A stretch of DNA of 64,000 nucleotides, taken from RHKX01 sp963745755. Lineage in GTDB: Bacteria > Actinomycetota > Thermoleophilia > Solirubrobacterales > 70-9. The stretch is taken from contig CAVUYP010000002.1 in the NCBI GenBank assembly GCA_963745755.1, positions 319,536-383,535 of the forward strand. Direction: 5' to 3'. This document shows positions 55,048-63,463 of this stretch, piece after piece (the stretch's first letter is position 1; each line of letters starts with the position of its first letter). The notes beneath the pieces were generated by a model. That model did not search any database. It was given only the letters and a program-made list of their open reading frames with translations, and had not been told where the DNA came from. Both the position numbers and the translations under genes were made by a program.

Positions 55048-55551
55048 TCAACGCCGTTCGAGGACTTCGCCGCTTCGCCCCTGCCGGACACCCTGTGCCT
55101 GGATCCCGTACCGCCCAGGCGCTATTGAGTTCATTGAGGCGCGAGCGTAGTAGACGCCCAATAGTGCGCTGCGACGGCGCTCGCGCTGGTCGGCAGAGGC
55201 CGACGCCTCCGAAATAGGTAGAGCCCGTGCAAGCCCCCCTTCCGAGTAGCCGAGAAGCGCCGCCCGCTCAGAGCCGACTTCATCGAGAACCGCATGCACA
55301 TCCTCCATGCGGGTCTCGAGCGTCGGTATCTCCGCTGACGGGTCCGAGAGGCCGGTGCCGCGCTTGTCGAGGCGGATCAGACGGCAGAAGCTGGAGAGCC
55401 GCTTGAGAAAGGCCGCGGCGTCGGACCCCGCCCAATCCATCTCGAGGTGCGAGACGAAGCCAGGGACGATCACCAGGTCCGGACCCTCGCCGCCGACCTG
55501 GTAGGCGATATTGACGCCACCGTTGACGGCATATCTGGTCCGTGGAGTCAC
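55048..55551 (-). pseudogene. Truncated alpha/beta hydrolase domain
   Basis: From a GTG at 55551 the frame reads TRYAVNGGVNIAYQVGGEGP, DLVIVPGFVSHLEMDWAG, FCRLIRLDKRGTGLSDPS and AALLGYSEGGLARAL, an alpha/beta hydrolase N-terminal half including the nucleophile elbow GYSEGG. After ~55240 similarity fades and the frame ends at 55048 without the catalytic Asp/His half. In this lineage such domains are usually fused to a class III nucleotidyl cyclase or a LuxR domain, and a cyclase fragment occurs at ~62.5 kb. I read this as a decayed gene. Confidence 0.6.
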
Positions 55552-55672
55552 GGGAGGGGACCCGTCGCTTGTTCGACTTGCACGAGCGCAACGATACTCG
55601 TGCCCGAAAGGGGCCGGGCGAGCCGCGCCGCTTCCAGCCGGGCGATCGCGTGGTACCACCGTGGTACCGACT

Positions 55673-55724
55673 GATGCGTCCAATCCTTCCAGGGAGTCCC
55701 GTCCCTGGACGGGAGGGACGCATC
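55673..55724. other. Nested hairpin upstream of the hydrolase remnant
   Basis: GATGCGTCC (55673-55681) pairs with GGACGCATC (55716-55724), and inside it CCAGGGA (55689-55695) pairs with TCCCTGG (55702-55708). Immediately upstream lies GGTACCACCGTGGTACC, a second dyad (55652-55668). The 460 nt from 55560 to 56025 are otherwise noncoding and end with the first family A repeat. Confidence 0.5.
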
Positions 55725-55802
55725 GGACGCTCTGGGGCGGATCTACGCTCCCAACCCGTCGACTGGGGGTCGAACGGTCATTTCAACGATGCTCGCTCGA
55801 CG

Positions 55803-55863
55803 ATCCGTGCGTCGCAGCGAGAAACGAATCGGGTCGGGTATCGGTTCTCGCTACGACCGCTTG
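55803..55863. repeat. Palindromic repeat family A, copy 1
   Basis: A ~60-bp block starting ATCCGTGCGTCG, with arms GCAGCGAGAA (55814-55823) and TTCTCGCTAC (55845-55854) around AATCGGGTCGGGTATCGG, then ACCGCTTGC. It is nearly identical to copies at 60675-60735 and 62245-62296. Confidence 0.75.
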
Positions 55864-56025
55864 CCGATGCGGATATCCCGCTACCTCGAGATCAACGACT
55901 GTTGCTGCTCGTCGATCTAGCGCGCCGAGCCTCGGAAGCGTGTGCCGATCCCTGAGCAAGAGGATCCAGTGGAGGACTAGCCGCGGCGTTCAAGCATTGA
56001 GATGCTGGCGTCTACGATGTGAAGC

Positions 56026-58815
56026 ATGGGGGGGTCTAGGCTGGGAGGGATAAACGAGGCGCTCGGCAAGACACCTCCATTCCGAAGCCTGCTGGTGGCG
56101 ACAAGCTTGTCCTCGCCGGAGCCGGCTAAGGGCGGCCTGGGGCTGCTGCGGCGATGCTTGGCCGTGGCTGCGGCCACGGCCATGATCGCCGTCTTGTTCC
56201 CTTCAACCGCGGTCGCAGCAAACCGTTCCGGATCAAACATCACGAGCAGCCGGGGCAGCGGGGTCTTCGGGAGATGGACCACCGACTCGCACGGGATGCC
56301 CGCCTACGACTACGAGCTCGACGAGGCGGCTGATCCCCGCGCGCAGCAGGCCGAGCTCGGCGGCAACACCGCAAACTGGAGCCAGATCGGCAACGACGCG
56401 ATCGTCGCTAACGCCTACAACCACGGCTACGTGCAGCTCTGGAGCTCGGCGCGTATCTATCAGTGGGCGAACCGCTACGACGCCGGCGCCGATCACTTCG
56501 CCGGCGGGTTCGGTTGGCTCAGGCTCGCCGACGGCCGGACGGCCAGCACTCTCTATGCCGACCGCCCGCCGGCCTCCCATTTCCAACGCCGTTTCGGGGT
56601 CGGCTACTTCCGGAAGCGGATGCAGTTCGCCGGGCTGGGCGTGAGCGAGACGACGACCGCACCGTTCGGCGACGATCCCGCTCTCGTTGACGAGGTGAAG
56701 ATCACCAACGACACGTCCGAAGCCCAACGGCTCTCTTGGTGGGAGTACTGGGATGTCAATCCCTACGACCAGGGGAATGACTCGGAGCGCGGGCTCGAAT
56801 CACCGCATTCCGACGGCGATGGTCTGATCACGATTGCCCAGAAGCCGAACTCTGCCGACAACAACCCGTTGAGCATCTTCTTGGCGACCCCAGACACGAA
56901 GGTGAGCGGGTTCGAGGCCGATACCTCCGCCTTCTTCGGCTCCGGTTCCCGGTCTGCGCCGGAGGCTGTCACCGAGGACTCAGCCACCGGAACGACGGCT
57001 CCCCCCACAGCCGACGGTGAGGCCGGGCGCGCCATGTTCGCCACCCGAACACCGCTACGCATCCGGCCCGGTCACTCGGTCACCCTGCGCTTCGTCTTCG
57101 GAATGGCCCACCCGGCCCAGATCGATGACGTGGTCAGGCGCGTGACGAAGCCCGACAACACTGCGGCCGCAAGCGCCGCCAAGTGGGCTCGCTGGCTGCC
57201 GTCCGTCAACCTCGGATCCCGCTACCGGTGGCTCGCTCGCGAGCTCACCTGGGACGCATACATGACCCGCTCGTCCTCGCTGTATGAGGAGACGTGTGGC
57301 CATCATGTGATCACGCAGGGCGGCTACTACCAGTACGCGCTCGGCGCCCAAGAGGCCTACCGCGACCCGTTGCAGCACCTGCTGCCGATGATCTACGCCG
57401 ATCCGGCGTTGGCGAAGGACGTGCTGATCTACTCGCTCCAGCAGCAGGCGTCGGGAACGGGCGATGTCTCTTACGGGATGGCGTCGATGTGCAAACCGCT
57501 CGACCTCGGCACCTCCAACGACTTCGACTTCTGGCTGATCCAGGCAGTCGCCGATTACGTCCTCGCCACCCGCGATACGGACTTCCTGGATCGCCGCGTC
57601 CCCTACCTGGACCGGCACTCCAGCGGATCAGTCTGGAGCCATCTCAAGCTCGCGGTTCAACACCAGGAGAGCCCGCCCCTCGGCCTCGGCCCCGACGGCA
57701 ACTACCTGATGGGTACCGCCGGCGACTGGTCCGATTTCTCGTCGGCGATATTCCCGGCGACCGAGTCCGTGCTCGTTACGGCGCAGCTTGCCTACGCCTA
57801 TCCGCAACTCGCCCGAGTCGCCCGGTTGCGGGGCGACGGTCGATTCGCGCGCCGCCTCGATCGTCTCGGCGAACGTGACCTCGGGCAGGTGCGCTCCGAG
57901 TGGACTGATCGCGGCTGGTTCGCCCGTGCCTACTACCACGGCGATCGGGTCGGCGGCGGCGCCGAGTACCTGGAGCCGCAGCCGTGGGCGATCCTCGCCG
58001 GCGCCGTCGGGAAACGGAGGGCGAGGATTCTCGTGTCGAGGACGGAGCGGCTTCTGCTCGGACGCGGCGCTCCGGCGGAGCTCAACGGTCCGACCCGGAT
58101 CGGCGCCTCGCAGTCCCCGGCCGCCGCCGACCCCGAGGTCACCGAGTTCGACCCGGTCGACGGTGTCGGCGATGGCAATGCGGTCTTCGTCGGAGGTTCT
58201 TGGTACGCGCTCAACGGGCCACTCGTCTGGGCGCTGGGCAATCTCGTGGGCGAGGTGCCCAACGCGGCGGGGAAGGCCTTCGACGAACTGAAGCGCAATA
58301 CGTTGACCGCCCACACAGTCTCCTTCCCCGACCATTGGAGCGGTGTCCTCAGCGTCGACGATGCCTGCAACTCCTTCTACGCCTCATCGCCCGATCAATG
58401 CGGCATCGGTCTTCTCCTGGATCTGGCAGACCACGACTACAACGGACAGATCACCCACCAGCCCGCGTGGGGCCTGATATCGGCCCTGCGACTTGCAGGG
58501 GTAGGTGCCGGCCGCCGCGGCTACACCTTCGCGCCGGTGCTCCCGCTTCCGCGCTTCTCGATCCGGCTGCATGGGGTGGGCATCGCTGTCAGATCACACA
58601 CGATGCGCGGGTACGTACGGACAGATTCGATGGCTCCGCTCACGTTGCGGCTCGATCCGCCCGGGAGGTTTCGAGCCAAGGCGACGACCGTCCGCGTCGA
58701 CGGCCAGCCGGTTCGAGCCCGTTTCTCTCATGGGTCCGCGACGGTGAAGGCACGACCTGGGGGCGACCAACGGGTCCGGTGGGCGATCGATACGAAGGCA
58801 ACCGGACATGAGTGA
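56026..58815 (+). CDS. Secreted GH94-like (cellobiose phosphorylase-type) (alpha/alpha)6-barrel protein
   Basis: 929 aa. Residues ~40-65 form a signal peptide (LLRRCLAVAAATAMIAVLFPSTAVA). An N-terminal beta-sandwich region (IYQWANRYDAGADHFAGGF, SWWEYWDVNPYDQGNDSERG) is followed by the helical barrel (RWLARELTWDAYMTRSSSLYEETCGHHVITQGGYYQYALG, AYRDPLQHLLPMIYADP). GTAGDWSDFSSAIFPATESV matches the GDWNDG motif, where GH94 has its general acid. GH94 enzymes split beta-glucosides by phosphate and are normally cytosolic, so a signal peptide is odd and hydrolysis or a binding role is possible. Its TGA overlaps an in-frame GTG upstream of the next gene, which suggests an operon with the M28-like protein. 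Confidence 0.68.
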   Translation: MGGSRLGGINEALGKTPPFRSLLVATSLSSPEPAKGGLGLLRRCLAVAAATAMIAVLFPSTAVAANRSGSNITSSRGSGVFGRWTTDSHGMPAYDYELDEAADPRAQQAELGGNTANWSQIGNDAIVANAYNHGYVQLWSSARIYQWANRYDAGADHFAGGFGWLRLADGRTASTLYADRPPASHFQRRFGVGYFRKRMQFAGLGVSETTTAPFGDDPALVDEVKITNDTSEAQRLSWWEYWDVNPYDQGNDSERGLESPHSDGDGLITIAQKPNSADNNPLSIFLATPDTKVSGFEADTSAFFGSGSRSAPEAVTEDSATGTTAPPTADGEAGRAMFATRTPLRIRPGHSVTLRFVFGMAHPAQIDDVVRRVTKPDNTAAASAAKWARWLPSVNLGSRYRWLARELTWDAYMTRSSSLYEETCGHHVITQGGYYQYALGAQEAYRDPLQHLLPMIYADPALAKDVLIYSLQQQASGTGDVSYGMASMCKPLDLGTSNDFDFWLIQAVADYVLATRDTDFLDRRVPYLDRHSSGSVWSHLKLAVQHQESPPLGLGPDGNYLMGTAGDWSDFSSAIFPATESVLVTAQLAYAYPQLARVARLRGDGRFARRLDRLGERDLGQVRSEWTDRGWFARAYYHGDRVGGGAEYLEPQPWAILAGAVGKRRARILVSRTERLLLGRGAPAELNGPTRIGASQSPAAADPEVTEFDPVDGVGDGNAVFVGGSWYALNGPLVWALGNLVGEVPNAAGKAFDELKRNTLTAHTVSFPDHWSGVLSVDDACNSFYASSPDQCGIGLLLDLADHDYNGQITHQPAWGLISALRLAGVGAGRRGYTFAPVLPLPRFSIRLHGVGIAVRSHTMRGYVRTDSMAPLTLRLDPPGRFRAKATTVRVDGQPVRARFSHGSATVKARPGGDQRVRWAIDTKATGHE

Positions 58816-58943
58816 GCAGACATCTGGCGGCCGAACTGGCTGTGCTCCCCCAACTGAAGGGGAAGTACCGGCGTGAACAATTGACTGGCGTGATCAATGG
58901 AGGGAATATGAGAGCTTGGTCACATGAGGAGGGCGGAAGGCCG

Positions 58944-60605
58944 ATGAGAGACAAGATGGGGCCGAGTACGTGGGGCTACCCGGATCCGGATCTGGCGATG
59001 GGACGATTCTTGCGGACGGCTCTGGCATGCGCGGTGATCCTTGCTATCTCCCTGGCATCGGCCTCCGCGGCCAGCGCCGCGACCTGTCCCAGCGTTGTCG
59101 ACGGCGCCAATTTCGCCAGCAAGCTCCGGCTGCGCAAGATGACCAGGGCCTTCAACAGCTACGGCCCGCGCATCCTTGAGAGCGCCGCTCACAACAAGTC
59201 GATCGATTGGCTGGAGAGCAAGGCTCGGGCGATCGACGGATTCCGCGTCAAGACGCAGCCGTATCGCTCATACAATTGGCTACCTCGCACTCACGTCAAG
59301 GGTGGGCCCGGCCTCGACATCGGCCGCGCCGGCGGCATTACAGTCACCCCGCCCGGCGGAGGGACGGTGAACGTGCCCGACGCGGGCGCCGTGCATTGGT
59401 CCAAGCCCACGTCGAAGGGCGGTGTCGAGGCGCCCCTCGTCTATCTGCCTCCGGATCAGGACATCACCCCGGAGAATGCCGCCGGAAGAATCGTGGTCCG
59501 CGATTTCCAACTCGGCTCGCTTCCCTTCGGCGCGGCGCAGGCGCTTCTCGGCCTCTATGTGACGCCGGATCTTGCCAGTGAGACCGAGTACACCCGGCCG
59601 TACCTGAGCCCGAACATTCATCCCGACCTTGTCGATGCGGGCCTGGCCGGCGCTGCTGGGGTCATCTTCACCTTCGACGTGCCGCGGAAGGAGGTTCGCG
59701 GCTACTACGACCCCCATGTCGGGATGCTCTACAGGGTCCCGGCGGTCTTCGCCGGCGGGGCTCAGGCCGAGCAACTCAAGGCCGCGGCCGCCGGGGGCGC
59801 CTCCGCCGATGTGGTCGTTCGAGCGACGGTTGATCGGGGCAGGACCCGAAACCTGATCGCGACGCTTGCCGGGAGGAGCTCGGAGAAGATCGTCATGGCG
59901 GCGAACACGGACGGCAACTCATGGGTCCAGGAGGACGGCGTGATCGGGATGCTGGCATTCGCGCGCTACTACGCGAAGCTGCCGCTGAGATGTCGGCCGC
60001 GCGCCCTGCAGTTGGTGTTCTCCAGCTCCCATGACGGGTACCGAAACGACGGCCTCGATCACTACAACGCCCGCAGGGACAAGATCGCGTTCGCGTTCGC
60101 GATCGAGCATCTCGGCACGCGCGAGATCCTGCCGACGGGCGAGGGTTCCGCTCGGCACCTCGAGTTCACAGGCCAGGGCGACCCGTTCCTTTTCGCGGCC
60201 GGCGACAGCGATGTCCTGCAGGACGCCGCGGTCGCGACAACGAAGAATCGAAACCTCAACCGCACCGCGGTGCTCCGCGGCCTCGGGACGCCCGTATCGG
60301 GTCAGGTGCCCCCGATCTGTTCGATGGGCGGCCTCGGCAATGCGTTCCATCCGAAGCTGATCCCGACGCTGGCGATGATCTCGGGACCGTGGTCGCTCTA
60401 TGACCCTGTGTTCGGACGGCGCGCGATCAATTTCAGGCACATGCGCTCCCAAGTGCTCGCGGCCGGCGACTCCATTCTCGCTCTCGACGGTTTGTCGCGG
60501 GACGAGATCTACGGCGACTACACCGAGTACGCGGAGCAGGCAGAGCAGGGAGCTCCGACCTGTCCGATCGAGAAGATCCCGCTGTTCGCGCCCGGTCCCC
60601 GGTGA
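58944..60605 (+). CDS. Secreted M28-like peptidase-fold protein with PA insert and altered metal ligands
   Basis: 553 aa. I placed the start at ATG 58944 (after GGAGGGCGGAAGG); ATG 58908 and GTG 58812 are in frame too. The signal peptide (MGRFLRTALACAVILAISLASASAASA) leads to a region like aminopeptidase S: SYGPRILESAAHNKSIDWLESKA, a PA-like domain (DITPENAAGRIVVRDF...GLAGAAGVIFTFD), and LIATLAGRSSEKIVMAANTD, where family M28 has GAHYDS. The metal His is replaced (AANTDG), and the downstream QEDGVIGMLAFARYY and LVFSSSHDGY differ from GANDNASG and VxxxxxEExG. It is probably inactive or uses another site. It lies directly after the GH94-like gene. Confidence 0.55.
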   Translation: MRDKMGPSTWGYPDPDLAMGRFLRTALACAVILAISLASASAASAATCPSVVDGANFASKLRLRKMTRAFNSYGPRILESAAHNKSIDWLESKARAIDGFRVKTQPYRSYNWLPRTHVKGGPGLDIGRAGGITVTPPGGGTVNVPDAGAVHWSKPTSKGGVEAPLVYLPPDQDITPENAAGRIVVRDFQLGSLPFGAAQALLGLYVTPDLASETEYTRPYLSPNIHPDLVDAGLAGAAGVIFTFDVPRKEVRGYYDPHVGMLYRVPAVFAGGAQAEQLKAAAAGGASADVVVRATVDRGRTRNLIATLAGRSSEKIVMAANTDGNSWVQEDGVIGMLAFARYYAKLPLRCRPRALQLVFSSSHDGYRNDGLDHYNARRDKIAFAFAIEHLGTREILPTGEGSARHLEFTGQGDPFLFAAGDSDVLQDAAVATTKNRNLNRTAVLRGLGTPVSGQVPPICSMGGLGNAFHPKLIPTLAMISGPWSLYDPVFGRRAINFRHMRSQVLAAGDSILALDGLSRDEIYGDYTEYAEQAEQGAPTCPIEKIPLFAPGPR

Positions 60606-60674
60606 CTAGCGCGCCGCTACGCGAGCGGAGAAAGACCACCCTCCGCTCACGCAGTCAGACGCACTCGCCCCACA

Positions 60675-60735
60675 ATCCGTGCGTCGTAGCGAGAAACGAA
60701 TCGGGTCGGGTATCGGTTCTCGCTACCACCGCTTG
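60675..60735. repeat. Palindromic repeat family A, copy 2
   Basis: ATCCGTGCGTCGTAGCGAGA leads into arms GTAGCGAGAA (60686-60695) and TTCTCGCTAC (60717-60726), followed by CACCGCTTGC. It differs from copy 1 at about two positions. It lies 70 nt after the M28-like gene. Confidence 0.75.
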
Positions 60736-60795
60736 CTCGCGCGGATCGCTTGAGCACCGCCGGACCGGCTCGCCGCTGCGGGCTCGGCCGGTTGA

Positions 60796-61309
60796 TCAGC
60801 GCCGGCCGAGAATCCGCTTCGTCCGGCTCAGCCCGAGAATCGCCTCGGTCGTGTTGGCCGACAGATTGGCGAGTGCCATTGCCCGGGCGATCGCATCGAC
60901 GGCGGTGAGCTCGGAACTCGTCAACCGTTCCGCTGCGTAGGCAACGACCTCGGCCGCGACGGGCTGTCGAAAACGCCCCTCCGCCGCTGCGGTCGCGTAA
61001 AGAATGGCGGCGCGGCTCCGCTCATCGAGTGCTGCGAGGTCGTCAAGGCCGATCGATTCGAGCTCTTCGGCGCCCACCCCGGCGCGGAGTGCCCAGCGCT
61101 GGTGAACGAGACTGCAGCCGCGACAGGCATTCGTGCGACTGACCGCAACCATGACGCGTTCCCTTATCTCTGGATCGAGACCGCCACGTAGGGTAGACGC
61201 CGGTAAGTGGCACGGCGCGCCGAAGGACGCCAGCCAGATCGCTCAGGGCCTCGCCGGCTGAGCTGAAGGTGCGAGGGGCTGGGCTGGGAGGAGCCGCGGT
61301 GACGGTCAT
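60796..61309 (-). CDS. Carboxymuconolactone-decarboxylase/AhpD-like protein, one frameshift
   Basis: About 170 aa after joining two frames. The N-terminal part GEALSDLAGVLRRAVPLTGVY lies in the frame of the ATG at 61309. After ~61190 it continues as LRGGLDPEIRERVMVAVSRTNACRGCSLVHQRWALRAGVG, with the CRGC redox pair (C-x2-C) and the following His-Q typical of AhpD-like CMD proteins. The C-terminal half is a second helical layer. These proteins act as thiol reductants or decarboxylases. The ATG at 61309 overlaps the TGA of the enoyl-CoA hydratase gene, so the two are co-translated. Confidence 0.62.
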
Positions 61310-62107
61310 CGGATCTCCGGGTCGCCGCTCTTCATCCGGGCCAGGTAACGCTCTGCAGACTCGCGGCCCTCGGGGTCGCGAAGCGCGGCGAGCAGGCCGT
61401 CGGCGTCGGTCCAGCTGTGCCCGACGCCGGCCAGCTCATCGGCGGCAGCGTTGGCGTGGCGCTTTGTCGCAAGGAGCGCCAGCTTGGGCTTGCCCGCCAG
61501 CGACGCGGCCAGCGCTTCAACCGACTCATCGAGCTCCTCTGCTGGGACGACCCGATTGAGGAACCCTGCCTTGAGCGCCTCCGTCGCGTCGAAGGGGCGG
61601 CAGGTCATCACCAGCTCCTTGGTCAGCGCCGGGCCGATCTCGCGCACCAGCCGCGGGATTCCGCCCCAGGCGAGCGGGATCCCGAGGTCGACCTCAGGGA
61701 TCGAGAAGAGGGCGTCCTCAGCGGCGACGCGAAGGTCGCAGGCGCCGGCCAGCACCACGCCACCACCCACACAGTGACCGCGGACCTTGGCAACCGTGAC
61801 GGCCCTCATCCGCTCGAGCGCGTCGGCCATCTGCCGTCCCGCATCCGTATCCAGCCGATCCTCCCAAGCGCCTCTGGCCGACGATTCGGCGAACGCGGCC
61901 ACGTCGGCTCCGGAGGAGAACGAGTGTCCTCTGCCCGCCACAACGACGACCTTGAGATCGGGGTGGGCATCGAACCAGCTAGCTGCCTCGACCAGTTCAC
62001 GCAGGCCCCGGGGCGAGCGGATTGAGCTTCTCCGGGCGGTTGAGGAGGAGCTCGCCCCGCGGTCCCGTGACCGCGACCTCGATCTCCTCGAACGCTGGCT
62101 TACTCAT
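61306..62107 (-). CDS. Enoyl-CoA hydratase/isomerase family protein, one frameshift
   Basis: About 266 aa. The N-terminus MSKPAFEEIEVAVTGPRGEL and LLNRPEKLNPL lies in one frame; after one extra base near 62015 it continues RGLRELVEAASWFDAHPDLKVVVVAGRGHSFSSGADV. The crotonase oxyanion-hole motifs SFSSGADVAAF and GHCVGGGVVLAGACDLRVAA and the SIPEVDLGIPLAWGGIPRLV segment are all clear. It probably hydrates or isomerises an acyl-CoA in beta-oxidation or aromatic breakdown. The CMD-like partner supports aromatic or peroxide-linked metabolism but does not prove it. Confidence 0.8.
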
Positions 62108-62244
62108 CGCGCGTGATCCTACGGAGCGTGGTTCCGGGCCGCTTCGCTGCAGCGGACGGGAACGATGAGAGGCAAAGGTAGCGGGAGCCGAAAGACCGCC
62201 AAGGACGATCAGGTCCCCAGCCGCGCCCGTTCCACGATCCTTTG

Positions 62245-62296
62245 CCGGTAGCGGGAAACAAATCGGTCGGGTATCGGTTCTCGCTACCACCGCTTG
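62245..62296. repeat. Palindromic repeat family A, copy 3
   Basis: Arms GTAGCGGGAA (62248-62257) and TTCTCGCTAC (62278-62287) around ATCGGTCGGGTATCGG, followed by CACCGCTTG. It is one base shorter in the loop and has a few changes against the other copies. It lies ~140 nt upstream of the enoyl-CoA hydratase gene. Confidence 0.7.
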
Positions 62297-62429
62297 GCCA
62301 GGGAGGCCGCAGCGGCGCCTGAGTTCGTTGCGGATACGGTCCTCCTTGTTTGACGCATCCAACTTGGATCGAGACCACTGGAGCCCGCCACCTGGCGTCC
62401 GCCGCCCCGGGTGAACTCGACCAATCAAG

Positions 62430-62610
62430 CCGTCGCCGAAGCTCTTGACCTCGCGACCACCGTGCGTGCCGACGGCGGCGCGGAGCAGATCCAGATGCAA
62501 CTGCTGCACGAGGCCGAACTGCTCATCGCCCAGTCGCGCCAAGGCCTCCGTGGATGCCACCGCATCGGTGAACAGGACCGTCAGAGTCGCTTCCGCAGTC
62601 GACCTTACTC
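62430..62610 (-). pseudogene. Class III adenylate/guanylate cyclase catalytic-domain fragment
   Basis: On the minus strand about 60 codons read ATLTVLFTDAVASTEALARL, then GDEQFGLVQQLHLDLLRAAV and GTHGGREVKSFGDGLIG. This matches the start of class III cyclase domains: FTD with the metal-binding Asp, then GGREVK and GDG. The rest of the domain is missing, and the frame continues in low-complexity sequence. It looks like a truncated cyclase gene, possibly the lost partner of the alpha/beta hydrolase fragment near 55.3 kb. Confidence 0.6.
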
Positions 62611-62796
62611 CCCACGGTTGGCTGAATCAGGGCGTCGGTACGCATCGAACCAATTCAACTCGACGGTCAGGCGAATCGTGGGTTGTAGAGGACGGAGCTG
62701 GTCGGTCCGGTTCTCAATCTGACGGCCGGCTTCTTGATAGCTCCTGCCAGTCGTCCGATATAGGCTCGTTCCAACCGACTCGGGGAGGAGTACCCA

Positions 62797-63273
62797 ATGG
62801 GGAGGATCACAAGCGAAGCCCTCACCGGCGTTCGTCGTGGCTGTGGTTGCGTTGGTCGCGGCAGTCTGTGGCGGCGCGGTCGCAGGAGTAGCGGTAAGAA
62901 AGCTCGACCAGAACGAGAAGAAGCAGGTCCGAAAGATCTCCAAGAACCAGGCGAGCAAGCTCGATAAGAAGATCGAGCTCACGCCCGGGCCGAAGGGCGA
63001 GCAGGGGGACCGGGGGCCACGAACGTGACGCTGCGCTTCGGCCCCGGGTCGGCCATGGTCGGTGCGGGCCACTTCACATCCGACACGGCGAGCTGCGAGG
63101 CCGGCGAGGTCGCAGTCGGCGGCGGTTACTTCGCGCTCGGGGACGCGACCCACTCCCGCGTCTACAACGACGGGCCGGCGGCCACGACCGGCTGGTCGGT
63201 GAGCGTCTCCAACGACGCCGCCGCGACCGCGGACACGGGCGTGCGCGCGGAGGTGCTGTGCGCTGCCCCCTAG
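62797..63273 (+). CDS. Membrane-anchored collagen-like protein, two frameshifts
   Basis: About 158 aa. After GGGGAGGAG and the ATG at 62797, one extra base (~62810) leads to KPSPAFVVAVVALVAAVCGGAVAG, a membrane helix typical of a family I know from Solirubrobacterales (usual RPSPAMVVALVAL). A Lys/Gln coiled stretch and a short collagen-like GPKGEQGDRG follow. A missing base near 63015 joins it to NVTLRFGPGSAMVGAGHFTS and a small beta domain (CEAGEVAVGGGYFALGDATH ... VRAEVLCAA) with two Cys. It is probably displayed on the cell surface. Function unknown. Confidence 0.6.
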
Positions 63274-63463
63274 CCGGAGCGGCCCTTGTCGACGTCCAGA
63301 GGGAAGTGCGGTAGCTGCCCGGGACTGGGCTACGCAACCCGTGAAACTCGTCTAGCCTGGCTGTGGAAAGGCGCGTGATCGGTTGAGCGGTTGCAAGAGG
63401 CTTGTTCAAGCCGTTCCTAACTTAAATTCGATGCTCGACGATTCGGATTGAGGTCAGCGAGAA

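Noticed and set aside
61997..62560. A single 187-aa minus-strand protein covering the cyclase fragment and the enoyl-CoA hydratase start
   Set aside because: It joins two unrelated pieces: a cyclase-domain fragment and, from 62107, the real N-terminus of the hydratase, with family A repeat sequence between them.
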